Positions 20,503-30,852 of a stretch of 64,000 nucleotides of DNA are shown here, piece by piece; position 1 is the stretch's first letter; each line of letters begins with the position of its first letter. Made by a program: the position numbers and the translations under genes. Origin of the DNA: Methylobacterium sp. J-030 (lineage in GTDB: Bacteria > Pseudomonadota > Alphaproteobacteria > Rhizobiales > Beijerinckiaceae); the NCBI RefSeq assembly GCF_022829545.1, contig NZ_JAKSYM010000369.1, positions 62,001 through 126,000 of the forward strand, given 5' to 3'. Under the pieces are notes generated by a model. The model did not search any database. It was not told the DNA's origin and saw nothing but the letters and a program-made list of their open reading frames with translations.

Positions 20503-21117
20503 TCACCCAGCCAGCACCCGCGCCACCTCCGCCTTCAGCACCGGCAGCAGCTCCGCCTCGAACCAGGGCTCGCGCTTGAGCCAGCCGTTGTTGCGCCAGG
20601 ACGGGTGGGGCAGGGGCAGGATCCGGGGGCGGCGCGGCTCGGCGAGGATCTCCCGCCAGCGCCGCACCGTGCCGGTGAGCCCGTCCTCCAGCCTACCCAG
20701 GTGCCAGGCCTGCGCGTACTGGCCGATCACCAGAATCAGCGCGAGGTCCGGAAGCCCGGCGAACAGCTCCGCCCGCCAGCGCTCCGCGCATTCCCGGCGG
20801 GGCGGCCGGTCGCCGCCCTTGGCGTCGAGGCCGGGGAAGCACGCGCCCATCGGCACGATGGCGACCCGGGCGGGGTCGTAGAACCGCGCCTCGTCGAGGC
20901 CGAGCCAGGATCGCAGGCGCGCGCCCGAGGGATCCATGAAGGGCAGGCCGGTCCGGTGCGCCCGGGTGCCGGGGGCCTGGCTGGCGATGCAGAGGCGCGC
21001 GCCCGTGCTCCCCTGGACGATCGGCCTCGGCTCCTGCGGCAGGGGCGCGCCGTAGAGCGGGCTGTCCCGGCAGAGGCGGCAGGCGCGCAGGCGGGCGGCG
21101 GTGTCGTCGAACGGCAT
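20503..21117 (-). CDS. Uracil-DNA glycosylase family protein
   Basis: A 204-residue member of the uracil-DNA glycosylase superfamily, predicted to act in base excision repair. The N-terminus has CRLCRDSP, similar to Fe-S-type members, followed by LCIASQAPGTRAH (substrate-binding loop) and MGACFPG. ILVIGQYAQAWHL is the central strand, and LPLPHPSWRNNGWLKREPWF carries the conserved HPS motif. Only two of the usual Fe-S cysteines are evident at the N-terminus, so cluster binding is uncertain. Its last 107 nt are partly duplicated 0.9 kb downstream, beyond the BrnT/BrnA genes. Confidence 0.85.
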   Translation of the reverse strand: MPFDDTAARLRACRLCRDSPLYGAPLPQEPRPIVQGSTGARLCIASQAPGTRAHRTGLPFMDPSGARLRSWLGLDEARFYDPARVAIVPMGACFPGLDAKGGDRPPRRECAERWRAELFAGLPDLALILVIGQYAQAWHLGRLEDGLTGTVRRWREILAEPRRPRILPLPHPSWRNNGWLKREPWFEAELLPVLKAEVARVLAG

Positions 21118-21144
21118 GCCTTGGAGATGGCGCCGGGCGGCCCA

Positions 21145-21178
21145 AAAAAGAAACGGCGCGGTGTCGCGCCGCGCCGTT
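21145..21178 (-). terminator. Rho-independent terminator of the iorAB-like operon
   Basis: The hairpin AACGGCGCGG-loop-CCGCGCCGTT (21152-21178) is followed, in the minus-strand direction, by TTTCTTTTTT. This is a classic intrinsic terminator. It lies about 77 nt beyond the stop of the large oxidoreductase subunit (21255) and just before the glycosylase start. Confidence 0.88.
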
Positions 21179-21254
21179 GTCAGTCGTGTCTCTTGCCTTG
21201 GGGGGAAGACCCGCTCGTCCTACGCCGATGCCCGGTGGCGGGACGTGCGATTCC

Positions 21255-23450
21255 TCACGCGCCCTTCACGCCGGAGAGGTCGAGCGGCAGGGACCGCAGG
21301 CGCCGGCCGGTGGCGGCGAAGACCGCGTTGGCGATCGACGGCCCCAGCACGGGGACGCCTGGCTCGCCGATCCCGGTGGGCGCCACCTGGCTCGGCACGA
21401 TGTGCACCTCCACCTTCGGCATCTCGCTCATGCGGGTGGGCTCGTAGGCGTCGAAATTGTGCTCCTGCACCTGTCCATCCTTGAGGGTGATGCGGTTGCG
21501 CAGCACCGCCGACAGGGCGAAGCCGACCGCCCCCTCGACCTGCGCGCGGATCACGTCCGGGTTGACCGGCACGCCGACATCCACCGCCGCCACGATCCGG
21601 TTCACCCGGATCGCCGCATCCTGCGCGGTCACGTCGGCCACCATGGCGACGTAGGAGCCGAAGGATTCGTGGACCGCCACCCCGAGGCCGCGGCCCTTCT
21701 CCTGCGGCTTGGCGCTCCAGCCGGCCTTCTCGGCGGCGAGCCGCAGCACCCCGGCGAGGCGCGGGGCCTGGGCCAGGAGCGACAACCGGTAGGCCACCGG
21801 ATCGACGTCGGCGGCGTGCGCCAGCTCGTCGATCATCACCTCCATCACGTGGGCGGTGTGGGTATGGCCGACCGAGCGCCACCACAGGACCGGCACGCCC
21901 TCGCGGCCATTGTGGACGCCGAACCGGTAGGCCGGCAGTGCGTAGGGCGTGTCGGAGGCGCCCTCCACGGTGGTGGAATCGATCCCGTTCTTGACGATCA
22001 TCGCCTCGAACGGCGAGCCGATCATGATCGACTTTCCGACGATGACGTGGTCCCAGCCCACCACCGCGCCCTTGGCGTCGATGCCGGCCCGGACCTTGTG
22101 GAGCACGGTCGGGCGGTAATAGCCGCCGGCCATGTCGTCCTCGCGGGTCCAGACGAGGTGGAGCGGAGCCTTCTCGCCGGAGGCCTTGAAGACGGTGGCG
22201 GCTTCCGCGAGGTAATCGGCCGTGGGTGTCGCCCGGCGCCCGAAGGAGCCGCCGGCCCAGTTGCTGTGGAGCCGCACCCGGTCGGGCGTCACCCCGAGGA
22301 TCGCCGCCATGGTGGCCTGCTCGATCGTCTGGAACTGGAAGCCGGCGTAGACGTCGTAGCCGCCGTCGGCCGCCTTCTCGATCGTGGCGTTCAAGGGCTC
22401 CATCGCCGCGTGGGCGAGGTAGGGGAAGGTGAACTCGGCCTCGATCACCTTGGCGGCGCCCTTCAGCGCCGCCTGCGGGTCGCCGCGCTCGGAGGCCGTG
22501 AGGCCGGGGCCCTTGGCGCGCTCCCGGTACTCGGCGAGGATCGCGTCCGACGAGCGGGTCTCGGCGGTGCCGTCGTCCCAGGAGACCGTGAGCGCCGCGC
22601 GGCCCTTCATGGCCGCCCAGGTGTCGCGGGCGATCAGCGCCACGCCGGTCGGCACCTGCACCACGTCGAGGACGCCCGCGACCTTGCGGGCGGCGGTCGC
22701 GTCGAAGCTTTTCACGGTGGCGCCGAAGCGCGGCGCCCGGGCCACAACGGCGGTGACCTGGTTCGGGCGGCGGATGTCGAGGGAATAGACCGCCGTGCCG
22801 TTGGTCTTGGCGACCGAATCGAGCCGCGGCACTTTCTGGCCGATCAGCCGCCACTCGCTCGGGTCCTTGAGACGCGGCTCGGACGGGACCGGCAGGGAGG
22901 CGGCGGACGCTGCCAGTTCCCCGAACCGGGCCTGCCGGCCGGACGGGCCGTGGCGCACGATGCCGTCCGTCACCGTGATCTCGGAGACCGGGACCTTCCA
23001 GCGGAAGGCGGCCTCGGCCATCAGCATCTCGCGGGCGGCCGCACCCGCCTTGCGCAGCTGGAACCACGAATTGGCCACCGCGGTGGAGCCGCCGGTGCCC
23101 TGGATCGGGCCCATCAGGCTGTTGTTGTAGAGCGTGGCGTCCGCGGGGGCGAACTCGGTGCGGACTTGTCCCCAGTCGGCGCCGAGCTCGTCGGCCAGGA
23201 TCGTGGCGAGCCCGGTCGTGTTCCCCTGGCCCATGTCGAGGTGCTTGATGATCACCGTCACGGTATCGTCTGCGCCGATCCGCACGAAGGCGTTGGGCTG
23301 CGCCTTGACGTCGGCGAGGTTCGGGCCGGCGGCGGCGCGGGCGGGTTTCGGGTCGAGCCGGAACGCCACCACGAGGGCGCCGGCGCCCGCCAGCAGGCCG
23401 CGGCGGCTCGGACGGGCGGGGAGGGGACTCGGTCGACGGGCGTTCAGCAT
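21255..23450 (-). CDS. Molybdopterin-binding large subunit of an IorB-type oxidoreductase
   Basis: A 731-residue xanthine-oxidase-family molybdenum subunit resembling isoquinoline 1-oxidoreductase beta (IorB) and related aldehyde dehydrogenases. The N-terminus is a twin-arginine-type signal (SRRGLLAGAGALVVAF), indicating export of the folded complex to the periplasm. Mo-cofactor regions include GNTTGLATILADELGADW, GPIQGTGGSTAV, a second-domain HAAMEPLNATI, NWAGGSFGRRA and the C-terminal PTGIGEPGVPVLGPSIANAV with the presumed catalytic Glu. It follows the 2Fe-2S subunit gene by 51 nt and ends at a strong terminator. The substrate (aromatic heterocycle or aldehyde) cannot be decided. Confidence 0.9.
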   Translation of the reverse strand: MLNARRPSPLPARPSRRGLLAGAGALVVAFRLDPKPARAAAGPNLADVKAQPNAFVRIGADDTVTVIIKHLDMGQGNTTGLATILADELGADWGQVRTEFAPADATLYNNSLMGPIQGTGGSTAVANSWFQLRKAGAAAREMLMAEAAFRWKVPVSEITVTDGIVRHGPSGRQARFGELAASAASLPVPSEPRLKDPSEWRLIGQKVPRLDSVAKTNGTAVYSLDIRRPNQVTAVVARAPRFGATVKSFDATAARKVAGVLDVVQVPTGVALIARDTWAAMKGRAALTVSWDDGTAETRSSDAILAEYRERAKGPGLTASERGDPQAALKGAAKVIEAEFTFPYLAHAAMEPLNATIEKAADGGYDVYAGFQFQTIEQATMAAILGVTPDRVRLHSNWAGGSFGRRATPTADYLAEAATVFKASGEKAPLHLVWTREDDMAGGYYRPTVLHKVRAGIDAKGAVVGWDHVIVGKSIMIGSPFEAMIVKNGIDSTTVEGASDTPYALPAYRFGVHNGREGVPVLWWRSVGHTHTAHVMEVMIDELAHAADVDPVAYRLSLLAQAPRLAGVLRLAAEKAGWSAKPQEKGRGLGVAVHESFGSYVAMVADVTAQDAAIRVNRIVAAVDVGVPVNPDVIRAQVEGAVGFALSAVLRNRITLKDGQVQEHNFDAYEPTRMSEMPKVEVHIVPSQVAPTGIGEPGVPVLGPSIANAVFAATGRRLRSLPLDLSGVKGA

Positions 23451-23501
23451 GGCGGCGAGGCTCCGGTCAGGACCGCGGGGGAAGATGGGTACCGGGACGG
23501 A

Positions 23502-23957
23502 TCAGGCGAGGCTGCGCGCGGCTTCGTGAATCGCGGCGCGGATGCGCTGGTAGGTGCCGCAGCGGCAGATGTTGCCGTCCATGGCGCCGTCGATATCGGC
23601 ATCGCTGGGCTTGGTGTTGCCCGACAGCAGGCCGATCGCCGACATGATCTGGCCGGACTGGCAGTAGCCGCACTGAACCACGTCGAGCTTGCGCCATGCC
23701 GCCTGGACGGCCTCGGCCACCCGGCCCGACACGCCCTCGATGGTGGTCACCTGGGCGGTGCCGACATCGCCGACCTTCGTCTGGCAGGACCGGACCGGCT
23801 GCCCGTCGAGGTGGACCGTGCAGGCGCCGCACTGCGCGATGCCGCAGCCATACTTGGTGCCGGTGGCGTCGAGCCGGTCGCGGAGAACCCAGAGCAGCGG
23901 CATGTCGGGATCGGCGTCGATCTCGTGCGCGACGCCGTTGACGGTGAGCTTCGGCAT
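23502..23957 (-). CDS. 2Fe-2S small subunit of an IorA-type molybdenum oxidoreductase
   Basis: A 151-residue electron-transfer subunit with two [2Fe-2S] clusters. The plant-type ferredoxin domain has YGCGIAQCGACTVHLDGQ followed by RSCQ. The second all-helical domain has CGYCQSGQIM and NICRCGTYQRIR. All eight expected cysteines are present. It has no signal sequence of its own and would be co-exported with the Tat-bearing large subunit. It is the first gene of the two-gene operon; a membrane cytochrome partner is not adjacent, so the electron acceptor is unknown. Confidence 0.92.
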   Translation of the reverse strand: MPKLTVNGVAHEIDADPDMPLLWVLRDRLDATGTKYGCGIAQCGACTVHLDGQPVRSCQTKVGDVGTAQVTTIEGVSGRVAEAVQAAWRKLDVVQCGYCQSGQIMSAIGLLSGNTKPSDADIDGAMDGNICRCGTYQRIRAAIHEAARSLA

Positions 23958-24229
23958 GGTCGGCGACCCCTGATCGACACGTGAGCCCAGGCGCTCCGGA
24001 TGGCGGCGCGTCGCGCGGTGAGGGCCTGACCGTCAGCTTAAACCCTAACGAGCCGGGCCACACGTGTGCTGTGCGCGATCGCACATCCAGCCGGCCGGCC
24101 GATCAGCCTCGCCACAGCCAGAATGCTTAAGATCCGAGCGATTCCGACAGCCCCTTCTTAACGTATCCGTCTCATCCTCAGGGAGCGATTCCCGGCCGAC
24201 ACCGCCTTCCTTCGAGTTTCAGTGCGCGT

Positions 24230-25765
<1,536 letters not shown>

Positions 25766-25802
25766 GGCGCACCGGCTGCCACGTCGCGGTCGGCATGGGT
25801 CG

Positions 25803-26093
25803 TCACTCCACCGTCCGCCGGGCCGCGATCCGGTAGACCTCGTTTCGCTCCCGCTTGCCCACCGCGACGACGAGCACGATGAGCTCCCGGTCGCGCACCG
25901 CGTAGACCAACCTGAATCCTGCGCCGCGCAGTTTAATTTCGTATCGCTCCTTCGCGCCGTGAAGTCGGGCCGAAGGAACCTTCGGGTCACGCAGGCGCTC
26001 GGAGAGCTTGGCCTTGAACTGATCCCGCACGGGCGCATCGAGGCGCCGCCATTCCTTCAGCGCTTCGTCGAGAAAGGCGCGTTCATCGCTCAT
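25803..26093 (-). CDS. RelE/ParE-family toxin
   Basis: A 96-residue RelE-superfamily toxin starting at 26093, within the last 11 nt of the antitoxin gene. Typical features are the N-terminal helix pair (FLDEALKEWRRLDAPVRDQF), a basic central region (ARLHGAKERYEIKLRGAGFR) and the strand LVYAVRDRELIVLVVAVGKR. The C-terminal ERNEVYRIAARR is typical of the group. It is predicted to cleave mRNA on the ribosome (RelE/StbE type). An in-frame ATG further upstream would enlarge the overlap and lacks support. It forms a type II pair with the upstream gene. Confidence 0.88.
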   Translation of the reverse strand: MSDERAFLDEALKEWRRLDAPVRDQFKAKLSERLRDPKVPSARLHGAKERYEIKLRGAGFRLVYAVRDRELIVLVVAVGKRERNEVYRIAARRTVE

Positions 26094-26304
26094 CGAGCGT
26101 GACACGATGAATCGCTTGCCCTTCACGGGCATCCGCGAGGGCATTCAATTCAAGGTCTTCGATCCGCGCCAGCAAATCTTCGTAGGCCTTGGCGGGGATG
26201 CAATAGAAAGCCGGTTCGTTGCGGTTCAGGATCGCCACGGGGAACCCTTCGCCAGCGGCGACGGTGCCCATCGGATTCGTCTTCAGATCGGAGATGCTGG
26301 CCAC
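26083..26304 (-). CDS. StbD/Phd-type antitoxin
   Basis: A 73-residue antitoxin preceding the RelE-type toxin with an 11-nt overlap. The N-terminus (ISDLKTNPMGTVAAGEGFPV) with AILNRNEPAFYCIP is characteristic of StbD/Phd/YefM antitoxins, which dimerise, bind DNA and wrap the toxin with the C-terminal helix. It is expected to repress its own promoter, located upstream of 26304. The chromosomal neighbours give no evidence for a plasmid origin. Confidence 0.85.
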   Translation of the reverse strand: MASISDLKTNPMGTVAAGEGFPVAILNRNEPAFYCIPAKAYEDLLARIEDLELNALADAREGQAIHRVTLDER

Positions 26305-26368
26305 GGTGGCGGCGTGCAGGGCACGGGCCTAGGGAGTGCTCCTTATCGTGCTCTTCATAATACGCGCA

Positions 26369-26791
26369 TCAGGTCTTCGGTACGGCGCCCAGCGCGCAGA
26401 CCCGGGCCCATTCGGCCTCGGTCACCGGCTGCACCGACAGGCGGGAATTGGTCACCAGCACCATGTCGGCGAGCGCCGGATCGGCCTTGATGGCGTCGAG
26501 CGTCACGGGGCGGGGCAGCGCCGCCACGGCACCCACGTCGACCATGCCGAAGCGGCCGGTCGCGTCGGTATGGTCCGGGTAGTAGGGCCGGATCACCGCC
26601 ACGATGCCGACCACGGCCTTGCCCTCGTTCGAGTGGTAGAAGAATCCCTGCTCGCCGACTTGCATGGCCATCAGGTGCTTCTTGGCGAGGTGGTTGCGCA
26701 CCCCGTTCCAGAACGTGCCGGCCGCGCCGGCCGCGACCTGCTGGTCCCACGACCAGGTCGCGGGCTCGGATTTGAACAGCCAGTACGCCAT
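26369..26791 (-). CDS. EVE domain protein
   Basis: A 140-residue EVE-domain protein starting with MAYWLFKSEPATWSW, the standard beginning for this family. EVE belongs to the PUA-like folds that recognise modified bases in DNA or RNA. Further conserved segments are WNGVRNHLAKKHL, MQVGEQGFFYHSNEGKAVVG and FGMVDVGAV. It is full length for bacterial stand-alone EVE proteins. A longer in-frame extension upstream is low-complexity and unlikely to be translated. The biological substrate in bacteria is unsettled. Confidence 0.92.
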   Translation of the reverse strand: MAYWLFKSEPATWSWDQQVAAGAAGTFWNGVRNHLAKKHLMAMQVGEQGFFYHSNEGKAVVGIVAVIRPYYPDHTDATGRFGMVDVGAVAALPRPVTLDAIKADPALADMVLVTNSRLSVQPVTEAEWARVCALGAVPKT

Positions 26792-27191
26792 CGCCGCATC
26801 CCCACCGGCCGCCCGGTTCGGCGGCGCGCCCCGCCTTAGCGGTTCCCGGTCGCGTTGCCACGACCCGCGACGGCGATGCCGCATCGGTCGGACGAGGCTG
26901 AAACGTTCACACGTCTCCATCGGAACGGCGATGAACGGCGCCGCGCCCCTCCCGCCCCCTCTGCGGGGCAGGGCGCGGGGGAGATCTGAACCGCCAGACC
27001 CGTCGACCGGACGGGGGTCCCGAAGGCGAGGTGGGAATCCGCCAGCCCGCCCGGGGGAAAGGGCGGGGCGCTGGCTACAGCGACCTATGTCCCATCCAAC
27101 GCGCCGTAGATCATGGCTGTTGTTCAAATATTAAACTCTAACCCTTAGTAAAGCGAGCAACAACGCCGCCTAACCACCGCTGATTGTTCAT
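26792..27191. other. Gene-free spacer between divergent genes
   Basis: This 400-nt spacer holds a GC-rich inverted repeat around 26941-26980 (CCGCGCCCC...GGGCGCGGGG, with an inner GCCCC/GGGGC). Near 27126-27150 is a short AT-rich patch with ATATTAAACTCTAACCC just before the MHYT-GGDEF-EAL gene; its TTAAAC-CTAAC pattern also occurs upstream of the histidine kinase at 24230. No gene was identified. Confidence 0.45.
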
Positions 27192-29558
27192 ATGCTGACC
27201 GTGATCGGCTGCTTCGTCGGGGAACACAACCTGTGGCTGGTGGCCCTCGCGGCCCTGGTCTGCACCCTGGCGAGCACGACGGCGGTCGAGCTGCTCACCC
27301 ATGCCGGGCGGGCCGGCGGGCGCGGGCGCTACACGTGGCTCGCGGTCGCCGCGATGGCGGGGGGCTCGGGGATCTGGGCCACGCATTTCCTGGCCATGCT
27401 CGCCTACGCGCCGGGGCTGCCCTCGGGCTATGGGATCGGCCTGACGCTCCTGTCCTACGCCGATGCCGTCGCGATCACCGGGCTCGGCTTCGCCCTGGCG
27501 ACCACGGGAGGCCGGGCGCGGGCGGCGATCGGCGGCGCCGTCGTGGGCGGCGGCATCGCGGCGATGCACTACACCGGCATGGCCGCCTATCAGGTGCCGG
27601 GACATCTGATCTGGAGCCCGGCGGTGATCGCCGTCTCGGTGGCGGTCGGCGCCATCCTGGGGGCGACGGCGCTGGTCGCGGGCCTGTCGACCGGCAGCGT
27701 CCGGGGCCGGACGCTCGGGGCCGGGCTGCTGATCCTGGCGATCTGCGGCCATCACTTCACCGGGATGGGGGCGGTGACCATCCTGCCCGATCCCACGGTG
27801 GCGATCCCGGCGAGCGCGATCCGGACCGAATGGCTCGCCGCCGCGGTCACCCTGGCGAGTTCGCTGATCCTGCTGCTCGCCGGGGCCGCCCTCCTCCTCG
27901 ACCTGCGGGAGCGGCGGCGGGCCGAGTCCGAGCGCGAGCGCCTGCGCAGCCTCGCCAACGCGGCCGTCGAAGGCCTTGTCGTGTGCCGCGGCGGCCAGAT
28001 CGTCAGCGCCAACGAGGCCTTCGCCCAGCTCGCCGGCACCGAGGCCGCGGCGCTGGTGGGTGCGAGCCTGTCGGCCTACCTGCCGGGTCTCGCGGCGGCG
28101 GCCAGGATGACCGGTGAGTCCGTCGAGGCCGAACTCGTTCCGGCGGGCGGCGGGAGCATTCCCGTGGAGGTGATCATGCGCCCGGTGGCGGAGTACGGCC
28201 GCCAGCCGCACTACGCCGTGGCGGTGCGCGACCTGCGGGCCCGCCGCCGCGCCGAGAGCCAGATCCACTACCTCGCCCACCACGACGCCCTGACGGGGCT
28301 CGCCAACCGGACGAGCTTCCACGCGCGGCTGGAGCGGGAGATGCGCGCGGCGGACGGCCAGGGCACCCGCCTCGCGGTCCTCTGCCTCGACCTCGACCGC
28401 TTCAAGGAGGTCAACGACCTGTTCGGCCACGCCGCGGGCGACGCGATGCTGCGCGACCTCGCGCTGCGCGTCGGCGGCCTGCTCGACGGGACGCAACTGA
28501 TGGCCCGGCTCGGCGGCGACGAGTTCGCGATCCTGACCCCGCAGACGGACCGCTCTGCCGAGCGGCTGGCCGAGCGGATCTTGACCATGCTCGCGGCGGT
28601 GCCGGCGGCCTCCGGCCCGGTGATCGCCACCAGCATCGGCATCGCGGTCTATCCGGACGACGCGCTGGACCAGCGGGCGCTCCTGAGCCACGCCGACGCC
28701 GCCCTGTACCGGGCCAAGGCCGAGGGGCGCGGCACCTGCCGCCGCTACGACGCCAGCATGGGCGCGCAGATCCGCGACCGGCGCATGCTGGAGCACGACC
28801 TGCGCCACGCGGTGTCCCGGGGCGAGCTGGAACTCGTCTACCAGCCGCAGACGCGGATCGAGACCGGCGCGGTGATGGGCTTCGAGGCGCTGCTGCGCTG
28901 GCACCATCCGGAGCGCGGCTCGGTCTCTCCGGCCCTGTTCGTGCCGATCGCCGAGGAGACCGGGGCGATCCTGGAGATCGGCGCCTTCGTGCTGCACGAG
29001 GCCTGCCGGACGGCGGCCCTCTGGCCGCAGCCGCTCGCGATCGCCGTCAACGTCTCGGCGGTGCAACTCCACAACCCACACTTCGTGCAGTTCGTCCACG
29101 GGGCGCTGTTCGAGAGCGGCCTGGCGCCCGAGCGCCTGGAGATCGAGATCACCGAGACGGCGCTGATCCGCGATCCGGCGCGGGCGCTGCTCACCCTGCG
29201 CCAGCTCAAGGCGCTCGGCGTGCGGATCGCGATGGACGATTTCGGCACCGGCTATTCCTCGCTGTCGAACCTGCGCTCCTTCCCGTTCGACCGGATCAAG
29301 ATCGACAGCTCGTTCATCAAGGCGGTCCACAGCAACCCGCAGGGGGCCGCGATCGTGCGCTCCGTGCTGGGCCTGGGGCGCGGCCTCGGCCTCGCCGTGG
29401 TGGCGGAGGGCGTGGAGACCGACGAGGAGCTGTCCTTCCTGGCCGCGGAGCACTGCACCATCGCGCAGGGCTACCTGCTCGGGCGGCCCTCGCCGATCGC
29501 GCACTTCGCCGAATACACCCACGGCGGCGCGCCGGAGCCGGTCACCGCCGCGGCGTGA
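27192..29558 (+). CDS. Bifunctional cyclic-di-GMP protein: MHYT sensor, PAS, GGDEF, EAL
   Basis: A 788-residue membrane protein that probably both makes and degrades cyclic di-GMP. The N-terminus has seven helices with three MHYT motifs (THFLAM near residue 62, MHYTGM near 125, HHFTGM near 192), a sensor proposed to bind copper and respond to O2, CO or NO. A PAS-like segment follows (about 255-355). The GGDEF domain has an intact GGDEF at about 441. The EAL domain has FEALLRW at about 565, EITETAL, DDFGTGYSSL, KIDSSFI and GVETDEEL with QGYLLGRP, so phosphodiesterase residues look complete. Which activity dominates cannot be told from sequence. Confidence 0.94.
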   Translation: MLTVIGCFVGEHNLWLVALAALVCTLASTTAVELLTHAGRAGGRGRYTWLAVAAMAGGSGIWATHFLAMLAYAPGLPSGYGIGLTLLSYADAVAITGLGFALATTGGRARAAIGGAVVGGGIAAMHYTGMAAYQVPGHLIWSPAVIAVSVAVGAILGATALVAGLSTGSVRGRTLGAGLLILAICGHHFTGMGAVTILPDPTVAIPASAIRTEWLAAAVTLASSLILLLAGAALLLDLRERRRAESERERLRSLANAAVEGLVVCRGGQIVSANEAFAQLAGTEAAALVGASLSAYLPGLAAAARMTGESVEAELVPAGGGSIPVEVIMRPVAEYGRQPHYAVAVRDLRARRRAESQIHYLAHHDALTGLANRTSFHARLEREMRAADGQGTRLAVLCLDLDRFKEVNDLFGHAAGDAMLRDLALRVGGLLDGTQLMARLGGDEFAILTPQTDRSAERLAERILTMLAAVPAASGPVIATSIGIAVYPDDALDQRALLSHADAALYRAKAEGRGTCRRYDASMGAQIRDRRMLEHDLRHAVSRGELELVYQPQTRIETGAVMGFEALLRWHHPERGSVSPALFVPIAEETGAILEIGAFVLHEACRTAALWPQPLAIAVNVSAVQLHNPHFVQFVHGALFESGLAPERLEIEITETALIRDPARALLTLRQLKALGVRIAMDDFGTGYSSLSNLRSFPFDRIKIDSSFIKAVHSNPQGAAIVRSVLGLGRGLGLAVVAEGVETDEELSFLAAEHCTIAQGYLLGRPSPIAHFAEYTHGGAPEPVTAAA

Positions 29559-29571
29559 GCGCCCCGCGGCG

Positions 29572-29890
29572 TCAGCCTGCCGCCCCCCGCCGGCCGAAGG
29601 CGAGCCGGCTCAACGCCGCGAAGCTGCAGGCGCCGAGCGCACCGTAGGGCATCACCCAGCCGAACCCTTGAGCCAGGGCCTGCCGGCTCAGCGCCAGGAC
29701 GGTTCCCTCGGCGGGCTGGTTGCCCGCCGCGACGGCCTCCGCCAGGACGTCGCGGGATCCGGCGCCCCCGGGCAGCCGCCCGCTCGAGGCCCGCCCGGAC
29801 GCCCCGGAGCAGGATGAATCCCATCACCGCGATGGTGAGCGCCAGGGCGGTCATGCGCGCACTCATGTCCATGCCGGAGGCCATTAAGGC
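29572..29890 (-). pseudogene. Frameshifted C-terminal remnant of a membrane transporter
   Basis: On the minus strand one frame encodes a helix (ALTIAVMGFILLRG, about 29815-29870). A +1 shift near 29770 continues as DVLAEAVAAGNQPAEGTVLA and then a hydrophobic end (GWVMPYGALGACSFAALSRL) before TGA at 29572-29574. The pattern resembles the last helices of an MFS (DHA2-like) transporter, though the match is only by feel. No start codon, upstream helices or single open frame exists. The fragment abuts a truncated LysR gene on the opposite strand. Confidence 0.4.
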
Positions 29891-30290
29891 CCGCCCCCTG
29901 CTCGACGGCTTCGAGGCGGGTACCCTCGACGCGGTGATCGTGCGCAGCGACGACGACCGGCGCGCGGGCGCGGTTCCGGGGCCGGAGCCCTTCGGCTGGT
30001 TCGCGGCGCCCGGCTTCGTCCACCGGGCCGGCGAGCCCCGGCGCCCGGCGGCGCGCGCGCCCTGCTGCGCCGTGCGGGATGTGGCGCTCCGACAGCTCGA
30101 CCGGGCCGCGATCCCCTGGACCGAGGTCTTCGCCGGCGGCACGGCGGCGATCGGGGCCGCGCTGTCGCTCGTGCCGCACGCGGCCCTGTCCGACCCGCGG
30201 ACGCGGGCGTCGCTCCGGGCGGTCACGGCGGCGTTCCGCACCGCGCCCCGCGTCGGCTGCGCGGCGCGGATGGGCGTTCCGGAGGGCTGA
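29871..30290 (+). pseudogene. Truncated LysR-family regulator, effector domain only, with internal deletion
   Basis: The frame encodes ARPLLDGFEAGTLDAVIVRS, then FGWFAAPGFVHRAGEP, VRDVALRQLDRAAIPWTEVF and GGTAAIGAALS, a LysR-type substrate-binding domain. The DNA-binding N-terminus is missing. After AALS the usual glycine-rich hinge strand and about 30 residues are skipped, and the sequence rejoins at LSDPRTRASLRAVTAAFR, the normal end. Both losses argue for a decaying gene. An ATG upstream (29814) is only the antisense of the transporter remnant. Confidence 0.55.
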
Positions 30291-30356
30291 ACCCCGGGCG
30301 ACGGCCGGGATCCGCCGCCGCGGCGGCGCGCCGAACCGATCTCGATAGAAGGAGCT

Positions 30357-30659
30357 CTAATGCCCCAGCGAACGCCCGCCGGCCTCGGAGGCGCGCTTCT
30401 TCTTGCGCTTGCCGACCTTCAGCACCGCGTCCGCGTTCTCCTCGGCGACACGCTCGGCCAGGGCGAAGGTGTGCAGCTCGGCGGTCGCTTCCTGCCCGGC
30501 CGACGGCCCTTCCGCCACCGCGTAGAAGGCAGCGCGGACGATCTCCTTCTTGCTCGCCTCCGGGTGCCGTTCCTTCACGGCGATCCGGATCGCCTTCGGC
30601 TTCATTCCCGGCGCGGCGATGCTGCGCAAGGTCGCCGCGATCTCCTGGATCGATGCCAT
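30357..30659 (-). CDS. Hypothetical protein with Lys-rich C-terminus (100 aa)
   Basis: A 100-residue soluble protein. The N-terminal 60 residues form an amphipathic helical domain (IQEIAATLRSIAAPGMKPKA, IRIAVKERHPEASKKEIVRA, AFYAVAE) that looks like a small DNA- or protein-binding unit. A basic tail follows (LKVGKRKKKRASEAGG). No family name is recognised. It lies alone between decayed genes and gpsA. Confidence 0.6.
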   Translation of the reverse strand: MASIQEIAATLRSIAAPGMKPKAIRIAVKERHPEASKKEIVRAAFYAVAEGPSAGQEATAELHTFALAERVAEENADAVLKVGKRKKKRASEAGGRSLGH

Positions 30660-30782
30660 CCGTCCCGCTCTCTCGTTCAGACGCGCTGCCCGCGCTCCCT
30701 CGGGTCTTAACCGATGTTACACTTCGATGACACAGCCCCGCGCGGCGTCCTGCCGGACCCGAGTCGCTCCGGTCTCGGGCGT

Positions 30783-30852
30783 GGCTCTCAGCCTTCGTTT
30801 CGACGCGCGCTCTCACGCCGAACCGGTATCCATTTCGGCGGAGCGCGCTCTA
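30783..30852. repeat. Nested hairpin repeat, copy 1, abutting the gpsA stop codon
   Basis: This 70-nt element has outer arms GCGCGCTC / GAGCGCGC and inner arms GCCGAA / TTCGGC, preceded by GGCTCTCAGCC. Copy 2 is at 53767-53836, about 81% identical by eye. In both places the last bases (CTA) form the TAG stop of a minus-strand gene. Here it would form a stem-loop immediately beyond the gpsA stop codon and could serve as its terminator or mRNA stabiliser. Confidence 0.8.

Noticed and set aside
30703..30718. TTAACCGATGTTAC as a CtrA site
   Set aside because: The second half reads TACA rather than TTAA at the required spacing.
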